A stretch of 64,000 nucleotides of DNA, from assembly GCA_964499365.1 (NCBI GenBank), contig CAZCKU010000008.1:1-64000 (forward strand), given 5' to 3'. Position 1 is the first letter of the stretch. Every line of letters starts with the position of its first letter. The notes beneath the pieces are model-generated. The model saw only the letters and a program-made list of their open reading frames with translations, searched no databases and had not been told where the DNA came from. Shown here in pieces: positions 7,394 through 16,956 of this stretch. The DNA is from PALSA-1316 sp964499365. GTDB taxonomy: Bacteria; Nitrospirota; Thermodesulfovibrionia; Thermodesulfovibrionales; UBA6898. A program made the position numbers and the translations under genes.

Positions 7394-8238
7394 TTCACGT
7401 CTCCGGATTCCTGTCCCGGCTCGGCTCCGGGGTCCTTCCTGCCGCTCCGTTCACGGAAACGGGCCAGGGCAACCAGACCCAGCAAAAGTGCAGAGACCCG
7501 CGCCCCGCCTTTTTCGATCAAAGAGAGCTTTCGGCGCTGCGGCACCACCGGCTTGTCAGGAAGGCCATAGACCGCGGGATTCTCCATCAGCAGGTAAAAG
7601 ACCCTGAGTCCACCGGCTTCGCTGTACCCGTAGATGTTCGCCTTCTGCTCACCAAGGGCACGGAGCCGGGCAAGCCGCGCGTCGGCCTTCATCTTCAGCT
7701 CAGACACCTCCCCGAACAGTATCGACCCCGTCGGACAGGCCTTGGCGCAGGCAGTACCCATTCCGTTATGGATGCGGTCATTGCAGAGCGTACATTTATG
7801 GGAGGTCCGGGTCTTTTCGCTGTACCGCACAACCCCGTACGGACAGGCCTTATTGCAGAGCTTTGTGCCGACACATTTGTCCTGTCTGACGATAACATTG
7901 CCGAGGTCGGTACGCTCTATGGCCTCAACCGGGCATACGTTCAGGCAGGCCGCGTCCGTGCAGTGCTTGCAGGAATCGCTCATAAAGAGCCACCTCGATG
8001 CAGTACGGCGCGAGTTGATCTGTTCGATAAACAGGACATGGCGCCAGTCACGCGCGCTCAGCTTTCCGGTGTTGTCGTACGAGTTGCCGGTAAAATTGCT
8101 GGCCACCGGATAAGGCATTCCCGGCTCCTGCCTGAAGTGGTCCGGCTCGGCTTCAAGTCCATTCCACTCCTTGCAGGCCACCTGGCATGCCTTGCAGCCG
8201 GTACAGATTGAGGTATCAACAAACATTCCTTTTGCCAT
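7390..8238 (-). CDS. fdhB: Formate dehydrogenase iron-sulfur (beta) subunit
   Basis: Electron-transfer subunit that takes electrons from the molybdopterin subunit through four [4Fe-4S] clusters. Cys motifs are CTGCKACQVACKEWNG, CKHCTDAACLNVCPVEAI, CVGTKLCNKACPYG and CTLCNDRIHNGMGTACAKACP. The start MAKGMFVDTS at 8238 follows the fdhA stop by 1 bp. A longer in-frame start at 8310 would overlap fdhA and is less likely. The C-terminus has a short hydrophobic stretch (VSALLLGLVALA) that could be a membrane anchor, as in FdnH/FdoH. No cytochrome b gamma subunit is encoded nearby. Confidence 0.93.
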   Translation of the reverse strand: MAKGMFVDTSICTGCKACQVACKEWNGLEAEPDHFRQEPGMPYPVASNFTGNSYDNTGKLSARDWRHVLFIEQINSRRTASRWLFMSDSCKHCTDAACLNVCPVEAIERTDLGNVIVRQDKCVGTKLCNKACPYGVVRYSEKTRTSHKCTLCNDRIHNGMGTACAKACPTGSILFGEVSELKMKADARLARLRALGEQKANIYGYSEAGGLRVFYLLMENPAVYGLPDKPVVPQRRKLSLIEKGGARVSALLLGLVALARFRERSGRKDPGAEPGQESGDVK

Positions 8239-8239
8239 A

Positions 8240-11200
8240 TCAGACAGCACCTCCCTTCCTGCCTGCCCGGACATTGCAGGTGAAGACCTTTCCCTCGTGG
8301 ATAGAAACATTCGGATCAGCCACCAGTGCGCTGAGGTTGTTCACCACATCGCCCTGTGCCGTCCCCTGCCAGCCCCAGTGCCAGGGCAGGCCGATCTGGT
8401 GCACGGTCCTTCCATTGATCGTAAAGGGCTTCATGCGGCGCGTCACCAGGGCCCGCGCCTGTATCTCTCCGCGCGCCGTCCAGATAGTCATATACTCTCC
8501 GTTCATGATGCCTCTTTCAACGGAGAGTTCAGGCGATATCTCACAGAACAACTCAGGCATCAACTCCGCGAGCCAGGGCAGCCATCTGCTCATCGCGCCG
8601 CTGAGATAGTGCTCGGTCAGGCGGTAGGTAGATATGACGATCGGATATTCCGGATCCGCCACCTTGTGGTATGGGTTGCCCGCCACATTCCATACCTTGG
8701 CAACAGGGTTCGATTGCTGCTTATACAGGGCATTATGCACCGGCGATTCATACGGTTCGTAATGGGTCGGCAGCGGACCATCCACCAGGCCGCCCGGAGC
8801 AAAAAGCCAGGCCTTGCCGTCGGCCCTCATGATGAACGGATCGTTGCCGCCCAGCCAGTCAAAGCCGATTCCCGCGTCCTTGCCGGCCGAGCCCGGGGCC
8901 TTCGTAAGCGCAAAGTCTATCCCGTCTCCGGACGGCGAGACCCATTTGCTGTTCACTGCATCCCAGTAGACCAGTTTCTTCTTCTCGGACCAGGGATTGC
9001 CCTTCGGGTCAGCAGAGGCGCGGTTATACATGATGTGGCGGTTTGCCGGCCATGCAAAACCCCAGTTGGGCGATATCCAGCTGTCTCCCTGACGACGGGC
9101 AGCATTGTTCCTGCCTTCCTCCGGGATGACACCGGTATAAATCCAGGCACCGCAGACCGTCGAGCCGTCCTCCGCCAGGTTTGCAAACGAGGGAAGCGGC
9201 TTTTTGTCCTTCCAGGTATAGCCGTTGATCTCCTTCAGGGCTTTATAGGCCGAAGGCTCATCCTTGATACGCCAGTTTGCCACCTCTGCCGGCTCAGGCT
9301 CATAGTCCCAGGTCAGGTTCCTGATCGCCCAGTCACGGTCCCGGGTTGAATCCCTGTAGAGCGCCCTGATTTTCTTGCCGAGGTGGTAGGTGAACCAGAG
9401 ATTGCTCCGGCAGTCGTCGGGAGGATCTGCCGCCTTTTCGTGATACTGCAGGAGTCGCTGGGTATTCGTAAATGACCCCTCCATTTCAGGCACACAGGCA
9501 GAGGGCAGGAAAAATATTTCTGTCTTAATGTCGGCTGTCTTCAGCTCTCCTGACTTGACCTCGGGGGAATTCCGCCAGAACGAGGCGGTCTCTGTCTCGT
9601 AAAAATCCCTCACCACCATCCAGTCGAGCTTTGCAAGGGCCTTTCTCTGGAACCCTGCATTCTGACCGCCGACCGCAGGGTTCTGTCCCACACAGAGAAA
9701 GCCCTTGATCTTCCCATCCATCATTTCGACAAACATCGGCAGGTGAGAGTGATCGCCGGTTATCTTCGGATGGTACTGGTAGCCATAATCATTTTCCTTC
9801 GTTGCTGCATCCCCGAACTGGGCCTTGAAGTATGAGACGGCAAACTTGGGATAGTTGCCCCAGTAACTTGTCGAAACCGGAACCGCCTCGGTCAGGATGA
9901 AGTCCTTCAGGGAGTCATGGTTACGGCGGGCATCCGGCATATTCAGATAACCCGGCAGGGAATGATACAGCGTAGCAATATCGGTTGACCCCTGGATCGT
10001 CGAATGACCGCGCAGCGCCAGGATGCCGCCTCCCGGCCTTCCGATATTGCCGAGGAGGGCCTGGAGCATGCCTGCACAGCGGATGATCTGGACGCCGACA
10101 GTATGCTGCGTCCAGCCGACGGCATAGGTAATGTTCGCTGTCTTGTCGCGTCCGGAATTATTCAGCAGCGTCTCGGCAACACGGAAAAAGATCTCCTTCG
10201 GGCACCCGCAAACCTGCTCGACCATCTCAGGCGTATAGCGGGCATAGTGCTTTTTGACGATCTGGAATACGGTCTGGGGATCCTGAAGCGTCATATCGGT
10301 CTTTGGTCTGCCGGGCACACGCTGCAGCAGGAGGTCCGTAAAGTTCTTGGCCTCGCTTACCGATGATGCAGGCGCCGGGTTGCGCTGGTATGACCAGCTG
10401 GCATTCGTATATGCTTTACCGTCGCGGGAGAGTCCGGAGAAGACACCGTCAAGATCATCAGGATCCTTAAAGTCGGCGTTTACCAGCGTGGCCGCGTTCG
10501 TATAGTTGACCACATATTCTTTAAAGAACGTGTCTGAATTCCAGCGCCGGCTGTTGATGACATAGGTGATCAGAGCGCCGAGAAAGACGATGTCCGTGCC
10601 CGCGCGGATCTGCGCGTGGATGTCGCAGAGGGCGGAGGTCCGCGTAAAACGCGGATCGACGTGCATCAGGACCGCTCCATGCTCTGTCTTTGCCTTCAGC
10701 GGCCAACGGAAGGCCACGGGATGACACTCCGCCATATTGGAACCCATAATCAGCACCGCGTCGGAGTTTACCAGATCGCGGGGAAATGTTGTTGAGCCGC
10801 CCCGTCCAAACGTGACCCCCAGCCCGGGGACCGTGGAGGAGTGTCATATTCGGGCCTGGTTCTCGACATAAACAACGCCCAGTCCGTGCATGAGCTTCTG
10901 GTGCGCATAATTCCACTCGTTGTCGATCGTCGCACCGCCGAGGGAGGCCAGGGAGTAGGTATTCATCACCCGCTTCCTCACCCTGCCCCCCTTGCCGTCG
11001 GAAATCTCTTCGAACTCGTTAAAGTTGGCATCGCGGGTCTGCCTGACCAGTTCGGCAATCCGGTTCATGGCCCAGTCGAGAGGCCGGTCCTCCCAGTGGT
11101 CGCTGCCCGCTGCGCGGTATTTGACCTTTGTCCAGCGGTGTTCGTTCATAACAAGCTGATAGGTCGCCGCACCCTTCGGGCATAGTGTGCCTTCGCTGAT

Positions 11201-11449
11201 CGGGGAATCAGGGTTTCCCTGGATATCGATGATCTTGCCGGCATCGTTGACCATAATAATTTGTCCGCACCCAACCGAACAGTAGGGACAGAGACCCGGC
11301 ACCTGCCTGCCTGTCTTGATCGGGACACGGAGAGCACGGGCCTCCAGGGCACCGGTGTCCAGCCCGAGGGCGGCAGCCTCTGAGGCAACGACTGCACCCA
11401 AAGCACCGGCGGAGACCTTCATAAATTGACGGCGGGTAACGTTCAACAT
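8240..11449 (-). CDS. fdhA: Formate dehydrogenase catalytic (alpha) subunit, selenocysteine-containing
   Basis: Periplasmic molybdenum/tungsten bis-MGD enzyme oxidising formate to CO2. The coding frame is interrupted by an in-frame TGA at 10846..10844, exactly where FdnG-type enzymes have selenocysteine: YVENQAR-I-U-HSSTVPGLG. Read through, the protein has 1069 residues with Sec202. The N-terminus has a Tat signal (TRRQFMK), then the [4Fe-4S] motif CPYCSVGCG with a distal Cys in TLCPKGAA. The C-terminal part holds the MGD-binding domain (ETASFWRNSPE and following). A hairpin (10814-10832) follows the UGA at SECIS-like distance. First gene of the fdhA-fdhB-fdhE operon. An automatic caller would split it into two ORFs. 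Confidence 0.95.
10814..10846 (-). promoter_or_regulatory. Selenocysteine UGA codon with putative SECIS hairpin
   Basis: The UGA at 10846..10844 is followed by 11 nt and then a hairpin of seven pairs including two G-U, with loop GGGCU (10832 down to 10814 on the mRNA strand). The position and guanine-rich apical loop fit bacterial SelB-binding elements. The pairing was worked out by hand. Confidence 0.65.
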
Positions 11450-11652
11450 GGGGTAATTCCCTCCCTCCTGGCTTCTGCCTTCCAGAATATTATTACAATT
11501 ACAGCAATTTTATCACTGCACGGTGCGTTCCGCTATAGGTATTGTCATAACAGGTCTGTCAGATTATACTTACACTGCTTTCTTTTATGGACAGAAAGCC
11601 AATTTCGCGGTAAAGTGATGGGGTATACACCATACGCGAGGAGGAGATGAAC

Positions 11653-12201
11653 ATGATGCGAGCCAGGCTTTTCTTTTTAGCGGGATTTATCAGTATCGGC
11701 CTCATGCTGGCCGGAAGCGGCCTGCTGTCTGCCCAGGACAGGTATGCGCTGAAGGTACCCAATGGACTCTCCTTCGGAGACATCAGGGGATATGAGACCT
11801 GGCAGGTCATAGCCCCGAGCTATCGGACCGACAAAAAAGAGGTCCGCTACATACTCGGGAATTCAGCAGTCGTGGAGGCCTATAAAAAAGGCTCGTCGAA
11901 AAAAGGCGTGCCCTTTCCGGACGGGTCCATCCTGGTGAAAATCGCCTATGCAGAGATGAAAAACCCGGTATACCCTGCGGCTCTCGAACCGGACACCCTG
12001 CAGAGGATTGAGTTCATGGTGAAGGATGCAAAGAAATTCAGCGCCACCGGGGGATGGGGATACGCGCGCTTCGTGTATGATCCTGCGTCCGGCACCTATG
12101 CCCCCTACGGCAAGGACGCCTCCTTTGCAACTGAGTGTTACCAGTGCCATACGCTCGTCACGGACCGGGACTATGTCTTTACAAAATATCCGGTTCGCTG
12201 A
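11653..12201 (+). CDS. Cytochrome P460-like mono-haem protein
   Basis: Predicted periplasmic c-type cytochrome of the P460 family, whose characterised members oxidise hydroxylamine or detoxify NO. After a signal peptide (FLAGFISIGLMLAGSGLLSAQ) the protein has the P460 fold sequence GYETWQVIAPSYRTDKKEVRYI, PFPDGSILVKIAY, GGWGYARFVYD and a C-terminal CYQCH haem site followed by VTDRDYVFTKYP. Whether the Lys-haem crosslink of true P460 forms cannot be read from sequence. The ATG at 11653 is favoured by GAGGAGGAG 6-14 nt upstream; an ATG at 11647 is too close to it. Divergent from fdhA, upstream of fumC by 14 bp. Confidence 0.82.
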   Translation: MMRARLFFLAGFISIGLMLAGSGLLSAQDRYALKVPNGLSFGDIRGYETWQVIAPSYRTDKKEVRYILGNSAVVEAYKKGSSKKGVPFPDGSILVKIAYAEMKNPVYPAALEPDTLQRIEFMVKDAKKFSATGGWGYARFVYDPASGTYAPYGKDASFATECYQCHTLVTDRDYVFTKYPVR

Positions 12202-12215
12202 GTCCCGGACATACC

Positions 12216-13601
12216 GTGACTGATTTCCGCAGCGAGTGTGATGCTCTCGGCGAGGTGCGTGTCCCGGGCGATGCCCTCTACGGGGCCCAGACGCAGCGTG
12301 CTATCGATAACTTTCCGATCAGCGGCATGCGTTTCCCCAGGATCTTCATCCGTTCTCTGGGAATGATAAAGAAGGCCGCTGCCGGGGTACATGCAGACCT
12401 GGGCATGCTCGACGCCGCAGAGGCAGGGGCGATCATGGCTGCAGCTGATGAGGTTGCTGCAGGAATGTGGGACGATCAGTTTCCCGTAGACATCTTCCAG
12501 TCAGGGTCCGGCACCTCAACAAATATGAACGCCAATGAAGTCATCGCAAACCGGGCCATCCAGCTATTGGGCGGCAGGCCCGGCTCCAGGACTGTTCATC
12601 CAAACGACCACGTTAACAGGGGCCAGTCGACCAATGATGTTATCCCGACCGCTGTCCATGTCAGCTCATATATTCTGGCTCAGGAGACCCTCCTGCCTGC
12701 CCTGCGTCATCTCCAGGAGGCCTTAACAGCCCGGGAACGGGAGCTTGATGATGTAGTAAAGACTGGCAGGACGCACCTGATGGATGCAGTGCCGATCCGG
12801 ATGAGCCAGGAAATAGGGGGATGGGCCCATCAGGTCCGGCAGGCCATAGAACGGATTGAATCGTGCCTGCCGAGACTGGCCAAGCTGGCTATCGGAGGCA
12901 CAGCAGTCGGCACCGGCATCAACACCCACCCGGAATTCGGGAAGCGAATGGCTGCCCGGCTTACCGCCGAGACAGGCCTTCCCTTTGAAGAAACACAAAA
13001 TCACTTTGCCTCTCAGGCTGCCGTCGATACGGCAGCCGAGTTAAGCGGCCACATAAAGACCGCCGCGCTGTCGCTCGTTAAGATATGCAATGACCTCCGC
13101 CTCATGAACAGCGGTCCGATGGCCGGCTTCTCCGAGATATCGCTTCCCGAAGTGCAGCTCGGCTCGAGCATCATGCCCGGGAAGATCAATCCGGTCATCT
13201 GCGAGGCGGTGACCATGGTCTGCATGCAGGTAATCGGCAATGACGCCGCCATAACGGCAGGGAGCCAGCACGGCAATTTCGAGGTAAACATCATGCTGCC
13301 GCTCATCGCCCATAACCTGCTGCAGTCAGTCACGATCCTCGCCCATGCCGCGCGCCTCCTTGCGGACAGGGCTGTGGCGGGGTTTACCGTGAACCGGGAA
13401 CATATTGAAGAACTCCTCGGGCGCAATCCCGTACTCGTCACCGCGCTGTCGCCGGCGATAGGCTATGACAGGGCCGCGGCGATCGCCCGAAGGGCCTTTA
13501 CCGAAAAACGCAGCATCAGGGACGTTGCAGAAGAAATGACCGAACTGACTTCAGAAGAGCTAGGCCGTCTGCTGGACCCGCATTCGATGACCGGGGAATA
13601 A
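12216..13601 (+). CDS. fumC: Class II fumarate hydratase
   Basis: Interconverts fumarate and malate; cytosolic homotetramer without Fe-S cluster. Signature GSSIMPGKINPVICEA carries the catalytic Ser loop. GSGTSTNMNANEV, HPNDHVNRGQSTNDVIPTA and TGRTHLMDAVPI are active-site segments. The Gly in MPGK and overall similarity favour fumarase over aspartase, which has MPAK. A GTG at 12216 gives (M)TDFRSECDALGEV, aligning with the FumC N-terminus, and avoids overlap with the preceding cytochrome gene. An upstream in-frame start would overlap it by 67 bp. Length is 461 residues, normal. Confidence 0.92.
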   Translation: MTDFRSECDALGEVRVPGDALYGAQTQRAIDNFPISGMRFPRIFIRSLGMIKKAAAGVHADLGMLDAAEAGAIMAAADEVAAGMWDDQFPVDIFQSGSGTSTNMNANEVIANRAIQLLGGRPGSRTVHPNDHVNRGQSTNDVIPTAVHVSSYILAQETLLPALRHLQEALTARERELDDVVKTGRTHLMDAVPIRMSQEIGGWAHQVRQAIERIESCLPRLAKLAIGGTAVGTGINTHPEFGKRMAARLTAETGLPFEETQNHFASQAAVDTAAELSGHIKTAALSLVKICNDLRLMNSGPMAGFSEISLPEVQLGSSIMPGKINPVICEAVTMVCMQVIGNDAAITAGSQHGNFEVNIMLPLIAHNLLQSVTILAHAARLLADRAVAGFTVNREHIEELLGRNPVLVTALSPAIGYDRAAAIARRAFTEKRSIRDVAEEMTELTSEELGRLLDPHSMTGE

Positions 13602-13743
13602 GTATCAGCAGAAGCCTTGACCTCTCGTACCGGAAAGACCGGACACCTTCTTGAGACACCTGCTCACGAGCACTACGGTGAATTAATGCCACCTGCGGGA
13701 ATAATGTATTGCATGCTTTCAGGGTACCACACCCCGCCGCACC

Positions 13744-15456
13744 TCACTCCAACCCGGTCACCTGTCTGTCGGGAGGGTATTCCACCGAAAAGACAAACGG
13801 GATCCTGATCATCTCGCCCGGCTTGATCCTGAAATACCACTCAAAAAAGTTCAGTTCGTTCTTCTTGAGCTCCGGGGAGTCCTTCTCGTATTGAGGGTCC
13901 ACCAGCCTGACCACGATGTCCTGGTGCGAGGCGATCGGCAGCTGGTCCCAGACAACAAGTTCCTCTTCAGTCTTCTTGTTGTTCGTGATCTCTGTCAGGT
14001 ACTCGTAAACCATTCTGGTCTTCCTCTCGAACAGCCCCTCCTGCTTCTGGTGTTTCTTCAGAAATTTCCGTTCCACCTTGATTGCCCCATCAACCCCGAG
14101 GAATGTCCAGAACTCCTCACCAGGGGCAACCTGTTTCATGGATGCATTGGCAACAAAGCTGCTGTCCAGAAACACATTGGTAGTACCCGGCAGCAAAGGG
14201 AAATCACTGGCGTTCTTTACCCTTGTTTTCAGGTACGCATTGGGTGAAAGTTTAGGAACCGTGGAATACCGGAAGTCGGCCGGAAAATCCTGAATAAGAA
14301 CAGTAACCTTGTGCGGCAGATTGTCACTGGCGATGGTATTTCTGCCCCTGATCTGAAAGACAACAGACGTGGCGTTCGTCTGAACATTGGCAGCCGGTTT
14401 ATCCATTGCACTGGCCGTCTTCTGCTGTTCCTCCAGGCTATCCATCTCCGCAACTGCGTTCGATGCAGGCATCATCTGCCTTGCCATCTGCGGTGCAGGA
14501 GCTGCCGCCGGATAGACACCCGAACCCCGCTCCAAACGCGGGCGCGGCTCAAGAAAACCGACACGCCAGGGAGAAAGCTCAGGCTGCTGACCGCCGATTC
14601 GGGGCTGGGCAGTCGAAAGCTCCACCGCCACATCGTCCCAGTCCTCGGAGGTATTCTGCCGTATGACAGCATTATAGGCAAGGCTCATCTTCTTTTCACG
14701 GGTGGAGACACGAAGGTCATACAGCGGCTGCCAGCTCGGACCGCGCACAATATATGATAGCGAAAGGGAGAGTGCCCCTGCCTCCTTCATCCTCACCAGC
14801 ACCTCCACGTGGTACCTGGTCTTCTGCTCAGCACTGCCGAGGTCAGCAATCTGCCTGGTGACCTTGCTGAGTTTGGCCTTCAGATCCCGTTTGGCAATCT
14901 CGGTCTCGCGGATTTCCCTGTCAAGCGCTGCATTCCTGGTGCGGTAGAGATCCACCATTTTGACCCACTTTTCAGGGTCCAGTTCTCCTGCAGGGGTCTT
15001 GTCCGTGACGCCGGTGAGCTTCCTCGTTATATTCTCGAGAAACCCTTTTTCATTATGCGCCAGGGTGATCTTTCCATCCAGCTCTGCAAGACGGTCTTCT
15101 ATGATCGTTTTTTCATCCAGCAGGGCCTTTCTGTCCTTGTCCAGGGTGTCAGTATAGCGCTCTACTTGCGTCTTTACATCACTCAGTTCAGCGCTGCCTG
15201 TGCCGTTCACCTGGATGCTGCCGGGCTCCAGCCCGGCAGGCAGATTATCGAATACAAGCCGCTGCTCCCCTGCCGGAAGCTTCTCGGCGGCAGTCCTGGT
15301 CACCTGAGCGCGGTCTGAATATACGGTGACGGCAGAGATGCGCGATTTGAGCTGCCTGACTGCAGGCTCACTGGGTTTGGCAAATGCAGTATCCGCTCCG
15401 CCAAAAGATACACCCAATACAATAGTCAACAGGACAGCACGGCTTATTGATTTCAT
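13744..15456 (-). CDS. Mucoidy-inhibitor MuiA family protein (DUF4139)
   Basis: Secreted or periplasmic protein of unknown biochemical function; the family name comes from a gene whose overexpression reduces mucoidy in Shigella. The 570-residue protein has a signal peptide, an N-terminal DUF4140-like domain (ISAVTVYSDRAQVTR), a coiled coil (about 95-205), and a C-terminal DUF4139 beta-rich domain with SYIVRGPSWQPLYDLRV and the WDDVAVELSTAQP signature. A Pro/Ala/Met-rich linker is near 300-340. The gene is convergent with fumC, with GGGGAGAGGAA before the ATG. Confidence 0.88.
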   Translation of the reverse strand: MKSISRAVLLTIVLGVSFGGADTAFAKPSEPAVRQLKSRISAVTVYSDRAQVTRTAAEKLPAGEQRLVFDNLPAGLEPGSIQVNGTGSAELSDVKTQVERYTDTLDKDRKALLDEKTIIEDRLAELDGKITLAHNEKGFLENITRKLTGVTDKTPAGELDPEKWVKMVDLYRTRNAALDREIRETEIAKRDLKAKLSKVTRQIADLGSAEQKTRYHVEVLVRMKEAGALSLSLSYIVRGPSWQPLYDLRVSTREKKMSLAYNAVIRQNTSEDWDDVAVELSTAQPRIGGQQPELSPWRVGFLEPRPRLERGSGVYPAAAPAPQMARQMMPASNAVAEMDSLEEQQKTASAMDKPAANVQTNATSVVFQIRGRNTIASDNLPHKVTVLIQDFPADFRYSTVPKLSPNAYLKTRVKNASDFPLLPGTTNVFLDSSFVANASMKQVAPGEEFWTFLGVDGAIKVERKFLKKHQKQEGLFERKTRMVYEYLTEITNNKKTEEELVVWDQLPIASHQDIVVRLVDPQYEKDSPELKKNELNFFEWYFRIKPGEMIRIPFVFSVEYPPDRQVTGLE

Positions 15457-15505
15457 TTCCTCTCCCCTTGCCTTGACGTTCTATGCAACTGCAGTCTTGA
15501 CGTGT

Positions 15506-16702
15506 TCAGCCGGTAACGCAGGAGCCGCCCTCCTGCGAGTCTCCCCAGCCCTGTGCAAAGGGCGAGATCTCCCTGAGTCTCTTGATCACGGCAGGGAACT
15601 CGGTCACGAGGTGGTCCACATCCTCGGGTGTATTCCCCATTCCCATGCTGAAGACGATCGACCCCTGGGCCAGCCCGGTCGGGATGCCCATCGCAAGGAG
15701 CACCGGGGACGATTTCAGGGCCTTTGACGAGCAGGCTGATCCGCTGGCAGAAAAGATGCCCTTGGCCGCCATGAGCATCAGCATCGCCTCACCCTCGATA
15801 AATTCTACGCAGAAACTGGCATGACCCGGCAGACGGTTCTGACGGTCGCCGGTTACGATCACATTCGGAATTCCCGCGACGGAATCGATTATCCTGTCTC
15901 TCAGCGGCCTGAGGTATTCCATCCTCTTGCCGAGTTCAGCCTTCGCAATCTCGGCGGCCTTGCCCATGCCGACGATAGCAGGAACGTTCTCTGTCCCTGC
16001 CCTCCGGCCCGACTCCTGGATGCCGCCGTAGATAAGAGGGACGATCCGCAGGCCCTGCTTCACAAAGAGGGCCCCCGCGCCTTTCGGCCCATAAAACTGA
16101 TGGGCGGCCATCGTCAGCAGATCAACACCCAGGTCCTGCACATCAACCGGGATATTACCGGTAGAAGCAACGGCATCGGTATGCATGACAATATTGCGCT
16201 CTTTTGCAATTCCGGCGATCTCTTTAATCGGTTCAATCGTCCCGACCTCGCTGCTGGCATGAGTTACCGAAATCAGGACAGTCTCTTTGGAGATTGATTT
16301 TCGGACCGTCTCAGGATCGACAACACCCTGTTTGTCAACCGGGAGATACGTGACCGCAAATCCGCTTTTTTCGAGAAACCGGGCCGAGTTCAATATCGAA
16401 TGATGCTCCATGCGGGATACAATAATATGCTTGCCTTCGTTCTGACGCGCAAGTGCAATGCCTCTCAGGGCAAAGTTGTTCGCCTCGGCACCGTTGGCCG
16501 TAAAGATGATCTCGGCAGCCTTGGCGTTAACGAGAGCGGCCACCTTCTCGCGGGCCTCTTCAATGGCATTCTTGGCCCTCATGCCGTATTCATAAACACT
16601 CAGGGGATTGCCGAATTCCTCTTTAAAATACGGCATCATCGCATCGAGCACCGTCGGATCGAGCGGGTTCGTGGCCACGTGATCAAAATAATATTTCTTC
16701 AT
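15506..16702 (-). CDS. NifS/IscS-like cysteine desulfurase homologue lacking the PLP lysine
   Basis: Fold-type I aminotransferase-like protein of the NifS/IscS class, 398 residues. The persulfide Cys is present (Cys324 in SGSACSSK), as are EHHSIL and GGIQESGRRAGTENV. The Schiff-base lysine of the family motif H-K-x-Y-G-P-K-G is Gln202 (AAHQFYGPKG; codon CAG), and the PLP-contacting Gln of HTDAVQ is Ala179 (HTDAVAS). Archaeoglobus fulgidus IscS is a published homologue also lacking this lysine. Classical PLP desulfurase activity is therefore doubtful; a role as IscU partner or persulfide carrier is inferred. The ATG at 16702 has AGGTG just upstream and begins 3 bp after the tusA-like stop. Confidence 0.9.
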   Translation of the reverse strand: MKKYYFDHVATNPLDPTVLDAMMPYFKEEFGNPLSVYEYGMRAKNAIEEAREKVAALVNAKAAEIIFTANGAEANNFALRGIALARQNEGKHIIVSRMEHHSILNSARFLEKSGFAVTYLPVDKQGVVDPETVRKSISKETVLISVTHASSEVGTIEPIKEIAGIAKERNIVMHTDAVASTGNIPVDVQDLGVDLLTMAAHQFYGPKGAGALFVKQGLRIVPLIYGGIQESGRRAGTENVPAIVGMGKAAEIAKAELGKRMEYLRPLRDRIIDSVAGIPNVIVTGDRQNRLPGHASFCVEFIEGEAMLMLMAAKGIFSASGSACSSKALKSSPVLLAMGIPTGLAQGSIVFSMGMGNTPEDVDHLVTEFPAVIKRLREISPFAQGWGDSQEGGSCVTG

Positions 16703-16704
16703 AC

Positions 16705-16956
16705 TCACCTCGCATGCTTCTTGATATAGAATTTAAAGAAATCCGGGGTCTCATCAATGCCGAGAAACTCGTTGCCCGTCTTTTCGCACCAGGCCGGGAT
16801 ATCCTCGAGGGCCCCGTCGTAGTCGGTCATGATCTCGAGTATCTGCCCCGGCTCAAGCTCCTTCATCTGTTCCTCAAGCTTCAGCAGATGCATCGGGCAC
16901 ATCATATAGACGATATCGGTCGTGACATCCGGTTTGACGTCCTGAACGAACTTCAT
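16705..16956 (-). CDS. TusA-family sulfurtransferase-like protein
   Basis: Small (83 residues) TusA/SirA-fold protein, usually a persulfide carrier passing sulfur from a desulfurase to acceptors. Cys20 lies in MMCPMHLLKLEEQMKEL, aligning with the CPxP site of TusA, but the second Pro is His23. A second Cys is in DIPAWCEKTGNEF. It overlaps the iscR-like stop by ATGA and sits directly before the nifS-like gene, so the three proteins form one transcriptional unit. A sulfur-delivery role alongside a lysine-less NifS is inferred. Confidence 0.85.
   Translation of the reverse strand: MKFVQDVKPDVTTDIVYMMCPMHLLKLEEQMKELEPGQILEIMTDYDGALEDIPAWCEKTGNEFLGIDETPDFFKFYIKKHAR

Noticed and set aside
8171..9349. 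A 392-codon plus-strand open frame opposite fdhA/fdhB
   Set aside because: Shadow of the formate dehydrogenase genes, with no recognisable domain.
8240..10843. Reading fdhA as two separate genes or as a pseudogene with a stop
   Set aside because: The TGA sits exactly at the selenocysteine position, both flanks are in one frame and conserved, and a SECIS-like hairpin follows.
12216..13601. Aspartate ammonia-lyase instead of fumarase
   Set aside because: The signature loop reads GSSIMPGK, as in FumC, while aspartases have MPAK, and the flanking text fits FumC better.
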